Source: Anisodus tanguticus (taxonomy: Eukaryota > Streptophyta > Magnoliopsida > Solanales > Solanaceae). Taken from it: DNA of 64,000 nt. Position numbers and translations under genes: made by a program. Position 1 is the stretch's first letter, and each line of letters begins with the position of its first letter. Shown in pieces: positions 34,338 through 45,135 of the stretch. The stretch spans positions 44,288,255 to 44,352,254 of the forward strand of contig CM067555.1 in assembly GCA_034509755.1 (NCBI GenBank), given 5' to 3'. Under the pieces are notes generated by a model. The model was not told the origin of the DNA and made no database searches. It saw only the letters and a program-made list of their open reading frames with translations.

Positions 34338-34470
34338 GTTGGAACCTCTTGCCCAACATTTCATTTTTTTAGTATTAAAAGTACAGCTTTTGATCCCCTT
34401 TTTTTTATTATTATTATGAAGCACACACGACCCTTAAATCATGGGTCTGACACTGACAAATCATTTGAAA

Positions 34471-34712
34471 ATGGCAAACCAGCATCAAGAATCCAGTAAG
34501 CCATGGCTTCTGGAAGCATTACCTCTACTAGTAGTCATACTAATCGCTGCTCATGTCCTCGCTTTGGTAATTTTTACGCTCTTACTGTGTGTGTGTGTGT
34601 GTGTCTTTTTGAAGTAGTAATGTTGAGTTATTTACTGAATTTGTTGGTGTAGGTGTACTGGATTTACCGACTAGCAACTGAGAAACAACCTCAGAGAACT
34701 AAAAAGCACTAG
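34471..34712 (+). CDS. Small single-pass membrane protein, two exons, 51 residues
   Basis: Exon 1 is 34471-34566 (32 codons). The intron is 34567-34652 (86 bp, gtaatt to gtgtag, containing a (gt)n run, phase 0). Exon 2 is 34653-34712 (19 codons and TAG). The product begins MANQHQESSKPWLLEA, has one hydrophobic helix (LPLLVVILIAAHVLALVYWI) and a basic tail (PQRTKKH). This layout resembles a family of ~50-residue plant membrane proteins of unknown function; recognition is from memory. An in-frame ATG at 34441 would add ten residues, but it falls in possible transposon-end sequence, so 34471 is preferred. The neighbouring hAT ends 133 bp upstream and may have altered the promoter. Confidence 0.72.
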
Positions 34713-35105
34713 CAAATGTAGATACATTGGATTTGATTTTTGCTTTAGCTTGTAAGGAAAATGCAAGGTATAAATAAACCCTAGTATTTCTGTCTTTTCA
34801 TTTTTCTCCTTTAAGTTTATGCAACTTATAATTTGGTCTATGACATTTGAATTTGAGATTCTTGAGAATATAATAGGGTAATTTATTGTTGAATCTGTGT
34901 CCTGTTAGTACCATTATTATCATTTCGCTTCAGCTTGTAGGAACCTAGTTGCAATAGGGTATTTCTTGTTGTTTTTGTTCTCTTTCCTTTTTCGCCTTTA
35001 AGTTTGTGGAACTTGTAATTTGTTTATTTGAGATTTGAATTACTCAAGAATTTGAGTTCTTGAGAGTATAATAGGGTAATTTCTTATTGAATCTCAAGAA
35101 CTTTG

Positions 35106-35410
35106 GGTGTGTTCGGTACAATGGAAAATGTTTTCCAGGAAAATAAGTGGTTTCTTGCTTATTTTCTTGTGTTGGTACTTAAGCAAAAAATATTATACTA
35201 AAATCTTTTGTATATTATCTAGACAAATTATATGGGAGGTGGGGGTGTGGGGTGAAGATGAGGTGTGTTGGAGGGTGGGGGGAGGACACAATCATGTGGA
35301 ATGCCATTTGTAGAATTTGTTTTGCTAGATAAATTTTTTTCAAAATTTTTTACCAACCGAACATGAAAAAATTGGAATTAGAAAATGTTTTCCTCCATAC
35401 CGAACGCCCC
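35106..35410. mobile_element. MITE, 305 bp
   Basis: Terminal inverted repeats (gtgttcggta...ggaaaatgttttcc against its complement ending ccgaacgcccc) with ctttg on both sides (35101-35105, 35411-35415). The interior is non-coding. Confidence 0.75.
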
Positions 35411-36609
35411 CTTTGTGCATGAGAGACCACACTGTGAGCTGTCAAATTTGCTGTTAATTTGTTGGGAGAGTGGTGCTTGTTTTTTTTCAGTGTTTTTTTC
35501 TTTTTTTTTAAGTTGATCATATGATTCTTGATTGCCCAACTTTATTTAACCCTCAACCATATTAGAGGTTTTGCTTTCTTTAAATTAGAGTGCCCATATT
35601 GCTTAAGATGGTAGCAAATGTGAATGAATTGTTATAGCAGTCATGGGGAGAGTGAATTCAATCTTTTCTTTGCTATTGAGCTTCTTTAAGAGGCACATGA
35701 TGTGTATGGTAACAATTGTAGAGAATTCTTTGCAGTCATATTGAAATAGACTAAGCTTTTGCTGAAATTTTACGAATAGGATAGAATGTGCAAAGTTGCC
35801 ATTATCTTTTGTGTTTTGGTAGTATCCAATAAAGTAATAGAAGGATGTTATTTGTTCAAAGGAATATATAGACTACTTAAAATCTAGTGAATATGTTTAA
35901 TTATCTTGTATTTGAAGAACAAAATAACTTAACTGGACAACAAGGGAGCAATTTCCTATTTTAAAAAAGAAGCAATAAAGCGGAGGGAGCTTATTTTGGT
36001 GAACTTATAAATCACATCTTTTGAAGTGATAATTTAGTTAAGTAAGGTAATTGGAGTCAACTTTGTTAAGGAAATGAGGTTGGGGAACGTCATGTACATC
36101 TTAGGGGGTAAGGGTGAAAGCCTTTTTCTCTTTTGATGCGGCTTCATACTAAGATAAGAACCATGGAACTGCATGACGAATGTTTTTGAACTTACTGGAA
36201 AGCGATTGCTTCATTAGATGTGACTAAGAGTGGCGCAAAGCAATTTTTGAGCAAAACTTACTCACTTTGTCTTTTTCTTTTCTTTGGGAATTTGAATTTA
36301 TATAATGGCGATAATTGATTGTTTCTTAGAGGTGATGGATATTCTTATACTTGATGGTGTTAAAAAAGTGCAACAGTTTGTGCAAGAATTGTGAATGCTG
36401 ATACCAATATTGGTGCAACACCAAAAGGAAGGAGGGAGAATGAGGAGACAAACAGAAAGAAATAGGAGAAGTAAGAGAAGGAATCAACTCGTAAAATATA
36501 ATTGACTCAAGTGAAGTGTCTTCACCAAAGGGAAAGGAGGGTCCTATTTATATGTAGGGAACCTTGCACAAGGTAGAATCGTAAAACAATAGGAACTTTA
36601 TCTCTAAAT

Positions 36610-36640
36610 ACAACAACAACATACCCAGTATATTCCCAAA
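36610..36640 (-). mobile_element. TS-like SINE 3' end fragment
   Basis: caacaacaacatacccagta, the inverted 3' tail of the family found complete at 38614-38731. Confidence 0.55.
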
Positions 36641-37431
36641 AGTAACTTTATATCTAAATAAGAGATAAAAATAAAATCAAAGATAAGATAAAGATAGATA
36701 TTATCAATCCTATTTACTAACCTTTTTCATGTTTCAAAAAAGAAAAGAAAAAAAAGATAATGGTAATCAAACAAGAGATAATGATAATGATATGATGTCA
36801 TATATTTTCTAGCTAATGAATAAAATATAAGATCTACTCCAAAAAGATAATTACCTCATCTAATAAGACATACTAAAATATTCCAAATTTCTTAGGATGT
36901 ACATCAGTTGACTTCAACTGTTCCTTTGTAAGGGGTTCTGGTGATTAGTGGCACTTACATGGTGTTATGTGCATCAAGTTATGGTCTTCTGCCGAACTCA
37001 ATTATCTATTTCATTTCTTTGTAATAAATTCTCAGAGGCTTACCCGCTGGTGATAAGAGAACCTTAAAAAACTTTGCAACTCTGGTGGATTTCTGGTGCC
37101 TTTTGGTGGGAGTGTAGTGCAAAATTTTCTTAAGAGCATTATAGTCTCCAGTGGCGTTTAGCACAGGGTAGTTTCAAAAGGTCAGGTGTTTTGGTGAGTT
37201 ACCGTTAAACATTGTCTAGTGCTATTGCTGAGCACCCTATACTTGAGAACATCATGTCTTACTGTCTCTTTTTTCCCTTTACTAAGTACTTCTCTCAGAA
37301 GTCTTGCTGACTGGTGGCAAAACTATTAGCGGACGTAGATGGTTCAATAGAATTATCAGGGATTCAGTGAAAGATACTACATTTATATATAATTTATAAA
37401 TCTGTTATTATGGTTTGAGAAAATAAATAAA

Positions 37432-37544
37432 TACAACAACATACCCCACAACGTGGGGTTTGGGAAGGGTAAAGTGTATGCAGACCTTACCTCCACCTTG
37501 GTAGGTAGAGCGGCTGTTTCTGGGAGATCTCGGCTCAAGACAAG
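37432..37544 (-). mobile_element. TS-like SINE
   Basis: On minus it starts near ttgagccgagatctcccaga, contains aggtaaggtctgcatacact, and ends in the (ttg)n tail characteristic of Solanaceae TS-type SINEs. Confidence 0.75.
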
Positions 37545-37900
37545 AAAATAAATAAATAAGTGTGTATATATATATAAAGATGGAAAGTTTTGCAATTATC
37601 TCGGGATGATTGGTGTATACCTTGACGGAGGTTTTTCTTAAAGAAGTCATGATCTAGGATTGCTGGGATGTTATTCTGAATTCCTAGCTAAAGAGTAAAA
37701 ACCTGAAAAGCTCTTTCTTTTTTTTTTTTTTCCTTCTTTTTCTTTTTGGGGGTTTGGGTTGAAATTTGTGTAATTTTTATAGTGATGATTGTTAGAAAAA
37801 ACATGACGTAAGGACTGCAATGGGAAAGAGTATTATCAGCATGTTAATAAAGCTTCTGAGCATGAGAATGAACAATGGAGATTAAAAGATATATAACATC

Positions 37901-38064
37901 CAATCCTCTGTTCCACTTTATGGAATCCTATTTTCTTAGTTTCAAAGTCATATAGTCATAAAAATGTTATAGCTTGTTTAATACCATAAGTTTCAAAAGT
38001 CTTCTTTTGTTTCTTAAACTCCGTGTTCAGTCAAATAGGCTCACAAAAAGTGAAATGGAGGAAG
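37901..38064. mobile_element. Stowaway-like MITE, degenerate
   Basis: Left ctctgttccactttatgg and right aaaaagtgaaatggaggaag are inverted complements; ta follows on the right. The left end is eroded. Confidence 0.6.
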
Positions 38065-38613
38065 TAATAAACCGAAGCTAACTTGAGAGGATCCTATGTA
38101 GGATTCAAATACTACTTCCATTTGTTTAGCTATTTATATCCTGCATTGGTTACATAAGGGCAACCAAAGAGTTCTATTTGAGACTCCACATATTGCCTTA
38201 ATATTCTGGATTGGATGCACAAATTCTTTCACATGATATCAATGCCAATTCCACTTGTAAATTCAATGTCTTAAGATTTAGAGTTGAATGTTTGTAGCCC
38301 TCAAAAAGATTGAGTTGAATGTTCATATTCTATCCCTTCTTGTAGAAATAAAATGAAGAAATAAAAATATCCCCTCTAATTGTTTAAGCAGAAGTCTGAG
38401 TTTGATCCTTGTTGTCACCCGGTAATAAAAAGTATTTACATGCGCTTGGTCAAGAGAAATAATTAGGCCCACATGTGAGTGAGGTTGTTGTAGACATAAA
38501 GTAAATAAATGTAAACGCCTCCCATTTAATTTGACAAATTTAAGCGTTTAAATGAGACGTTCACACGATTCAACAACTCGTAGATGGAATAATACATTTC
38601 TTTTTTGTTTCTG

Positions 38614-38731
38614 GATAACAACATACCCAATATAATTCCACCAGGTAGGGTCCGGGGAGGGTGGAGTGTACGCAAACTTTACCCCTACCATGTAATGGCA
38701 GAGAGGTTGTTCCGATATACCCTCGGCTCAA
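38614..38731 (-). mobile_element. TS-like SINE
   Basis: Blocks cctcggctcaagg, gtacgcaaactttacccctacc and acaacatacccaatataatt in the inverted order of the family. Confidence 0.78.
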
Positions 38732-38826
38732 GGAGATTTTTTCGTTTCTGGATAATCTCCAATAATCTAAATAGCAAAGTTTATAACATATTATGCCCTC
38801 ATTTCTCTTTATTGATAAAAATAATA

Positions 38827-39065
38827 CTCCCTCCGTCCCAATTTATATGATTTAGTTTGACTGGGCACGACGTTTAATAAATAAAGTAAGACTTTTGAAT
38901 CTTGTGGTCTAAAATAAGTCAAAGATATTTGTGTGGTTATAAATCATCTTCTTAAGCGTAAAAGGTAAAATTTAAAGTTAAATTGTTGCCAAATAAGGAA
39001 ATGTGTCATTCTTTTTTGAACTGACTAAAAAGAAAAGTATGTCATATAAATTGGGACAGAGGAAG
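38827..39065. mobile_element. Stowaway MITE
   Basis: 239 bp between ta dinucleotides (38825, 39066) with terminal ctccctccgtcccaatttat and its complement ataaattgggacagaggaag; the classic Stowaway end. Confidence 0.88.
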
Positions 39066-39426
39066 TAATACATAACAAAGCGAGTTTGTGACAACATGTT
39101 TAAATTTTATAGCATACTCTACTCTTACCGAGGACATGACCTTAGATAGGAGGTTATAGAGGTCTCAGATCAGGGAAGAAGGCTAGTAGGTAGTCTCGCT
39201 TATTCTTTTATATTAGTAGTCGCAGTATTGTTCTATAGTTTCTTGTGTTTTGATTTCAGCTACTACCTGGTATTTCTTGTACTTCGGTTATCCTATTTTA
39301 TGTGGTAGCTACTGTCCCTTTTTCAAATTGCTTTTTCAGGGCTTAGTCGCTTTCGTTATTCTCATTTCCATACTGCTTTGAATTTCTTGTCCTTATTTGA
39401 CCTCTTTTTATGCTTTATGCTTTCTC

Positions 39427-39540
39427 TTGAGCCGAGGGTCTTTCGGAAACAGTCTCCCTACCTTGGTAGGGGTAAGGTCTGCGTACACTCTACCCCCAGA
39501 CCCCACGTTGTGGGATTTCACTAGGTATATTGTTGATAAT
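39427..39540 (+). mobile_element. TS-like SINE
   Basis: ttgagccgagggtctttcgg, ggtaaggtctgcgtacactc, ccagaccccacgttgtggga and a ttgttg tail: a nearly complete 3' body in plus orientation. Confidence 0.8.
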
Positions 39541-41194
39541 AAATTACAAAGCAATATTGATACATGCTCCCCCCCCCCCCCTCCCCAAAAAAAAAATTAG
39601 ACAATATATGTTCTCGACTTCACTCGTTCCTTATGTGATGCTTAACGTGGAAATACAAAAGAACAACGAGATTGAAAAGGTTGGGAAATTTAAATTGAAA
39701 AATAGAAGAGATGGATGAAGAGAAACAAGAATGAAAGCTGTTTTTACCTTCTTTTGTTATGAGCAGAAACCAACTACATCCCTCCCCAAACAGCATGAGT
39801 GTCCATCATCCCTATGTTGTATTAAAGTTGTTGGGTAGCATAGAAAGGAATGACGGTATGGATCTGGTTGAGGATGAGGGGTGAAGGGCTGGCAAATTAT
39901 TTGGAAAGTGGGTGGTGAAGCCTGAATGTAGGATGATGGTTGGCTGATTACTGAAACTTCTTTAGAATTTTATGCAGAAGGCAACTGAAGGTGATAGGTG
40001 TTTAGAGATAACCAAAATTAGGGGTTATGCTCACCAATAGAAAGTATTAGTTGTAAGTAGGGCAAGTCTATCATTTTCCATTTTCACATACATTTTTATT
40101 TTTTTAGTTGTAAATCAGTTATTTTTGACATGATAGCATCTTCACCATCCATTGTTTGATGACAACTGATTATTTTCTTTCATTCGGTAATTTTATCAAA
40201 CACTGAATGGTCATGTTTATGGTTGTTCATGTTAATCTTTTATTCATTTGAGGATCTATATCTTGACTTAGATTCATTGTTGTTCTCATATTATATTCCC
40301 TATCTTTTAACTCCGAAGTTATCAGCTGACCACTATAGGAGCATATCTATTACCAATTTGTAGAATATTTATCTGAGTTTTCGAGTATACAGAATCAAAG
40401 CCTCTACATGTTATAAAATAGCTCAGGCTATTCAAGTGTTATATGAAACAATTCGCGTCATTCATGCTGTCATGCATTGTGCATACATCCTCTTTTATTT
40501 CTCAGCTTTTGTTTCTTCACTTCCGCTTTCTGATTGAAAATTTCTTTCCTTTGTTAGGGATTCATTCTATACATTTCAGATGCAAGCTTTACGCTCAAGG
40601 CTTTGGTGATTAGTCAGCCGTCTTTGCCTAAGCATACATGTGTTTCTTTTTCTCCAAACTTGTGTGCAATTATGCTAGAAAAGTTTGGCATTTTTTACGT
40701 GTTAATTGATTCAGTTAATTGCTTGCCATTGTTGAGAAACTTGCTTGTTCTTCTATTAACACCGGTGCTGTGAATTTCTACCCCAAGTTTGTAATTCTTC
40801 TGTAGGATTTGCATCACTGATCCTCTTTTGCTGTGTTTGCTTTGTCAATCAGTCTTTTCTAGAGCCTGTCGTACAGTTGTAGTTTCATATGCGTTGTGAA
40901 CTCGATTCATACTTGTAAATATGGTCTACTTTGGGGTGTAATTGGCTGTTTGATTAGTTATACAAGCATGTTAAAGGTGACGGATGTAGACGGAAGGTTT
41001 CCTCATAGATCGTCAACCAAAATTTACTAAATGCAGGTGTTATTTCAGCCCATTTTAATCCAGTGAAGTGTTTGCTTTTTTGCTTTTTGCAAAAAGACTT
41101 GCCACTGATGACGAATATACTAGAGTTCATACTTATGATATTTTTGTTCGAATTGTGATTCTTGTTCATTGGGATGTCCTATTAGGACCAAAGT

Positions 41195-41225
41195 ATATTT
41201 AAATGTGTTCTGAATATCAAGTTCT
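41195..41225. repeat. 31-bp direct repeat, left flank of pararetrovirus insertion
   Basis: Begins atatttaaatgtgttctg and ends tatcaagttct. Identical to 49528-49558. It lies exactly where viral sequence begins on this side. Confidence 0.9.
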
Positions 41226-41840
41226 CCAATTTCTGGGCGGGATGTCCTGCGGATCTTTTCATCATCTATATACCCCTAGAGGCTAGAACATAGACGGTAA
41301 TCTGGTTGCTTAATCGTTTTTCAGAGTTAATCAGGTTATAAGCATGTAATAATTGGGTCGATAATCTCAAGTTTGATTTCATTTTTTAATAAAGCGTCTA
41401 TAATCTCTTATCAACATTCAAAACATCATAATATAATCTACTATCAGTATCCAAACAACATAACAATAGAGTAGTCATACTTATCAAATTTATAATTAGA
41501 AACATATAGTTCGAGCACATACCTTTTAATCCGGTTTTCAGATCACCGAAGTAGCCTCAACCCTCCTGTGGCTGACCTTCCCTTCGCATCCTTGCATTGC
41601 GGGTACTATGTTGCCTTGGAGCCGGGAGTCAGTTACGGATATCCTCTGATCGCCGTTTGAAAGATGTTGTGCTTAAACTAATATGGTTCTTAATCATAAA
41701 TAATCAAAGTATATTCTACTCTGGTTCCTATGGTGTTCTTATATTGATAATCAATTATAATTCTAGTGTTTCTTCGTTGATAATTGATTATAGACTAAGG
41801 TGTGTTTAGCTGAACATTTGAGAGAATTTTTTGGTTGTGT
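41226..41840 (-). repeat. Second copy of pararetroviral leader
   Basis: 615 bp, about 98% identical to 42705-43320. On the left it ends 3 nt inside the primer site (tgg) and joins the 31-bp flank; on the right it ends about 25 nt short of the predicted cap site. Confidence 0.88.
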
Positions 41841-42006
41841 ATCATAAATAATCAAAGTATATTCTACTATGGTTCCTATGGTGTTCTTATATTGATAATC
41901 AATTATAATTCTGGTGTTTCTTCGTTGATAATTGATTATAGACTAAGGTGTGTTTAGCTGAACATTTGAGAGAACCATATTAGTTTAAGCACAACATCTT
42001 TCAGAC
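41841..42006. repeat. Partial third leader copy ending in an inverted segment
   Basis: 41842-41972 repeats 41690-41820 in direct orientation. 41973-42006 is the inverted complement of 41657-41690 (agaaccatattagtttaagc...). Confidence 0.82.
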
Positions 42007-42660
42007 GACTCTTTTATAATTTCTTTTAGATCTCTTATCTCGTTTTCATTTTCTATTTGTTCGCCTAATTTTTGTTCTTTTATTTTTTCGATTTCTTCTT
42101 CTTTCTGCCTAATTCTTCCTTCTCTTAGATAAGTTTCTTAAGAATATAATCTTTTCTTCCTGTTTATTTATTGTTATGTGACTTTCTAGTAACTGTTTTT
42201 CCTGTTCCTCAATTATCTCTATTCCTATTCTACAGCTTATAATGTGTTGGTTTATATCTCTATTATATGTAAGTGGTTTTTCTGCTATTCTTTCTAGCTG
42301 TACCTTTTTTTCTTGCTGCATGATTAATTTGTTTTCATCCATAGTGTTCTATTTCCATTCTTAAATCTGATTTTATATTCTCTATAAATTCATTTACCTC
42401 ATATATCTGAGTATTTAATTCTACTAGTCTTTCATATGCTTGCATATTTTCATTAAGTACTTGGTCTATTAATTCTAGTTGTTTATTAGTATATTCTAAT
42501 TCCGGCACATTTATGTCGGCAGATCTTTTTTCTATTATCCATCTATCTTGGGCTTCAATTATTATCTTATTTTCGCTCCTACTGTTTAATAATAGTCTCT
42601 TAATCTGTCTATACCTCCATAAAATCTGATTTAATATTCTAACTTGTCTAAACTATGGAT
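42007..42660 (-). pseudogene. Viral sequence after primer site with short coiled-coil-like frames
   Basis: Just downstream (minus) of the primer site. One frame runs from about 42630 to 42345 without a start and ends at a stop. The next starts with ATG at 42342 and runs to 42109 (77 codons, Glu/Lys/Ile-rich). Codon and base use match the neighbouring viral ORFs. Function not recognised; it may be the leader-proximal region of the virus or a decayed ORF. Confidence 0.55.
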
Positions 42661-42695
42661 GTTTCTTCATTGTCTAAGACATGTTCTAATTTCAA

Positions 42696-42707
42696 GCTCT
42701 AATACCA
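42696..42707 (-). other. Pararetroviral primer binding site
   Basis: TGGTATTAGAGC on minus, 11 of 12 to the plant initiator-Met site used by Caulimoviridae. It marks the start of minus-strand DNA synthesis and lies about 640 nt downstream of the predicted cap site. Confidence 0.85.
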
Positions 42708-43320
42708 ATTTCTGGACGGGATGTCCTGCGGATCTTTTCATCATCTATATACCCCTAGAGGCTAGAACATAGACGGTAATCTGGTTGCTTAATCATTTTT
42801 CAGAGTTAATCAGGTTATAAGCATGTAATAATTGGGTCGATAATCTCAAGTTTGATTTCATTTTTTAATAAAGCGCCTATAATCTCTTATCAACATTCAA
42901 AACATCATAATATAATCTACTATCAGTATCCAAACAACATAACAATAGAGTAGTCATACTTATCAAATTTATAATTAGAAACACATAGTTCGAGCACATA
43001 CCTTTTAATTCGGTTTTCAGATCACCGAAGTAGCCTCAACCCTCATGTGGCTGTCTTTCCCCTTCGCATCCTTGCATTGCGGGTACTATGTTGCCTTGGA
43101 GCCGGGAGTTAGTTACGGATATCCTCTGATCGCCGTCTGAAAGATGTTGTGCTTAAACTAATATGGTTCTTAATCATAAATAATCAAAGTATATTCTACT
43201 CTGGTTCCTATGGTGTTCTTATATTGATAATCAATTATAATTCTGGTGTTTCTTCGTTGATAATTGATTATAGACTAAGGTGTGTTTAGCTGAACATTTG
43301 AGAGAATTTTTTGGTTGTGT
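42705..43320 (-). repeat. Pararetroviral leader, original copy
   Basis: Non-coding leader between promoter and primer site, A/T-rich with short upstream ATGs. Duplicated at 41226-41840. Long leaders with short ORFs are usual in Caulimoviridae. Confidence 0.8.
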
Positions 43321-43369
43321 AAAGGTTGCGTATATTTTCCGAATTCTTCTTCGTCTTTACAAGAGGCTC

Positions 43370-43378
43370 CTTATATAG
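43370..43378 (-). promoter_or_regulatory. TATA box of pararetroviral promoter
   Basis: TATATAAGG on minus, in the intergenic region between ORF4 and the leader. It predicts transcription start near 43345. Placement matches the family's pregenomic RNA promoter. Confidence 0.75.
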
Positions 43379-43679
43379 ATAACCTCGGCTATTCACTATT
43401 TATCACTTTTTTAAAGTAAACAGTATTACTTTTCAAAAGTCGTAAAGTAAACAGTAGTCAAATAGTCCTAGACAAACTACTTTTTCAAAAAGTCATAAAG
43501 GCTACATTGGGTACAGTGCCTTGTCTGCAACTTTCTGTAAAGCTGTTGTCTTTACTCGGCTAATCTTCCAGCTGTCCATTCTATTATGGCTGCTGTCATA
43601 TTCTTGTCGGTCTGCTTTCCTGTGTAATACTTTCCAGCTGTCCGGTTGATTTTTGCCAATCAATTCTTTCTCAATAATC

Positions 43680-44035
43680 ATTTTTGGGCCGTGAGGCCAT
43701 CATCTGATTTTGGGCACTGAGGCCTCTTTTGTTTGGGCTTTTACATAGTTTAAACTATACTAGGCCATATTCTTTTGGGTCGAAAGACCTCTTTTTCTAG
43801 GTTACCAGTAGTTAATCTTTTTGGATCCATAGGATCTCTTTTATAGGTTACACATAGTAAAACTACACGTTCCCTGTCCGAATAATCTTTTTGGGCCGTG
43901 AGGCTCCTAATCTGGTTTGGGCCATAAGACCATAATCTTTTGGGTCCATAGGCCCTCTTTTATGGGTTATGCAGTAAACTACATTCCCTGACTGATATTC
44001 TTTTGGGCCATCAGGCCTCTTTTTAGACTTCTACA
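43680..44035 (-). promoter_or_regulatory. Array of TGGGCC-type motifs upstream of viral promoter
   Basis: About eight units of tttttGGG(C/T)C...(a/t)GGCC spaced 20-70 bp, for example at 43685, 43711, 43775, 43821, 43891, 43918, 43941 and 44004. Several are imperfect palindromes (gggccgtgaggcc). TGGGCC/T is the core of plant site II elements bound by TCP factors. The role in this promoter is inferred. Confidence 0.6.
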
Positions 44036-44067
44036 TCGTACTTGTAAAATAATCAGTTTTTCCCTCC

Positions 44068-45135
44068 TTATTCAAAAGGATCAGGACTTTGTTCTTTTTT
44101 AATATTTACGGTAGACGATGATGCCGTCTCTGTTCTAATCAATAGTCGTTTCCTTTGTTCACTCATAATCTTGTAATGTCGGATAGTCTCTTCAGCATGT
44201 GTGTGCTTTAGATTAGGAATCTTTTCTAGGAAAAGGGTTAATTCGGTAGTCTCCTTTACTTCGATGTCATTGTCGTAGTAAAGGGTCATAATTTCCTCGA
44301 CATCTCCTCCTTTGGAAGTTTCTATTACGGATGCTTTTCGGTTTCTGATCATGTCCTCTATTCTGGTTTTTAGAGTTATTAATCCAAATGCTCTCTTAGT
44401 ACTTATCCAGTCTTGAAATTTTTCCAATGTACAGGGAATTTTCTGGTTTAAATTCTTGTTTTCCCCGTTGATGGTGCTATTCCTTCCTGTTTTAAAAATT
44501 TGACATATAATAATCGGCTTACCTTTTAGATCTGTTGATGCATCCAAGATCTGTATTCCATAAATCCCTTTGCCAAAGGATTCCATCATTAATTCTGTTG
44601 ATCGGGTAATAATCTGTGGTAGTTTGGACAAATTATTCATTTTTTCATCTGTGACAATTTTGTCAATAAATTCGTACGTAAATAATCTTTCAACGATATT
44701 TGGATTTGCTCGTTCGCTGCAGATAAACCTGGGATATTTACTCAGTTTTGCGCTGCGTAAAATATCAGGGTTAGTCTTATAATCATATAATTTATTAATC
44801 TTCTCATAAGCGGTAATCACTTCAGGTCTAAACTTCAAAGTGTCTGCCATGGATACCACTGATGAAGTTGAAGGTATTGTTAGTGACATCGTTGCAAGCT
44901 TAGATGAGAATGGCACAAAGGTTTTTTGTTGTACCGGTGGTATTGTAATTGGTGTTTTCTGTGGGGTTTCTTTCTGTAAGGCTTTGAATTTAGTAAAATC
45001 TTGTATAGCTTCTGCTAACTTGTTGATGGTTTGGGTATTTTCTTGTAATCTGGTAATCAATATTTCATTTGTCCTGATGATCTCTTGCATAGCCTTTGCT
45101 ATATATTCTTCAAAGTCTTCGCTGTTAATCGACAT
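44068..45135 (-). CDS. Pararetrovirus ORF4 (putative transactivator/inclusion-body protein)
   Basis: 355 codons, open from ATG 45135 to TAA 44068, overlapping the end of ORF3 by 11 nt. Position as last ORF before the intergenic region and size fit the TAV/inclusion-body protein of solendoviruses; this is inferred from order, not from a motif. The N-terminus is Glu/Gln-rich and probably helical. A Pro/Thr/Ser-rich linker spans about residues 55-95, followed by a globular-looking middle (residues 100-290). The C-terminus is basic and Ser-rich. It is the only large viral frame here without an internal stop. Whether it is transcribed is unknown. Confidence 0.7.
   Translation of the reverse strand: MSINSEDFEEYIAKAMQEIIRTNEILITRLQENTQTINKLAEAIQDFTKFKALQKETPQKTPITIPPVQQKTFVPFSSKLATMSLTIPSTSSVVSMADTLKFRPEVITAYEKINKLYDYKTNPDILRSAKLSKYPRFICSERANPNIVERLFTYEFIDKIVTDEKMNNLSKLPQIITRSTELMMESFGKGIYGIQILDASTDLKGKPIIICQIFKTGRNSTINGENKNLNQKIPCTLEKFQDWISTKRAFGLITLKTRIEDMIRNRKASVIETSKGGDVEEIMTLYYDNDIEVKETTELTLFLEKIPNLKHTHAEETIRHYKIMSEQRKRLLIRTETASSSTVNIKKEQSPDPFE

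Larger units (their letters stand above)
30670..34463. mobile_element. Possible older inverted-repeat element hosting the hAT
   Basis: Left cagaggcggacctatg and right catgggtctgacactg are imperfect inverted complements (11 of 16). They would form a small element of about 0.3 kb into which the hAT at 30866 inserted. No target duplication found; weak. Confidence 0.3.
34713..41194. other. Long spacer downstream of small gene; MITEs and SINEs, no gene seen
   Basis: The first ~100 bases are the probable 3' UTR of the small gene. The rest is A/T-rich with no open frame having family features. The repeats listed separately (35106, 36610, 37432, 37901, 38614, 38827, 39427) account for part of it. 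About 36390-36560 (purine-rich, ggaaggagggagaatgagg) and 40000-41190 remain unexplained. Confidence 0.55.

Noticed and set aside
34093..34372. Gly-rich frames next to a poly-G run
   Set aside because: Right subterminal repeat of the hAT element; no homology expected and the run length is unstable.
41226..43320. LTRs flanking a Gypsy element (leader copies read as LTRs)
   Set aside because: Both copies lie on the same side of the coding region, the ORF order is that of Caulimoviridae, and there is no integrase.
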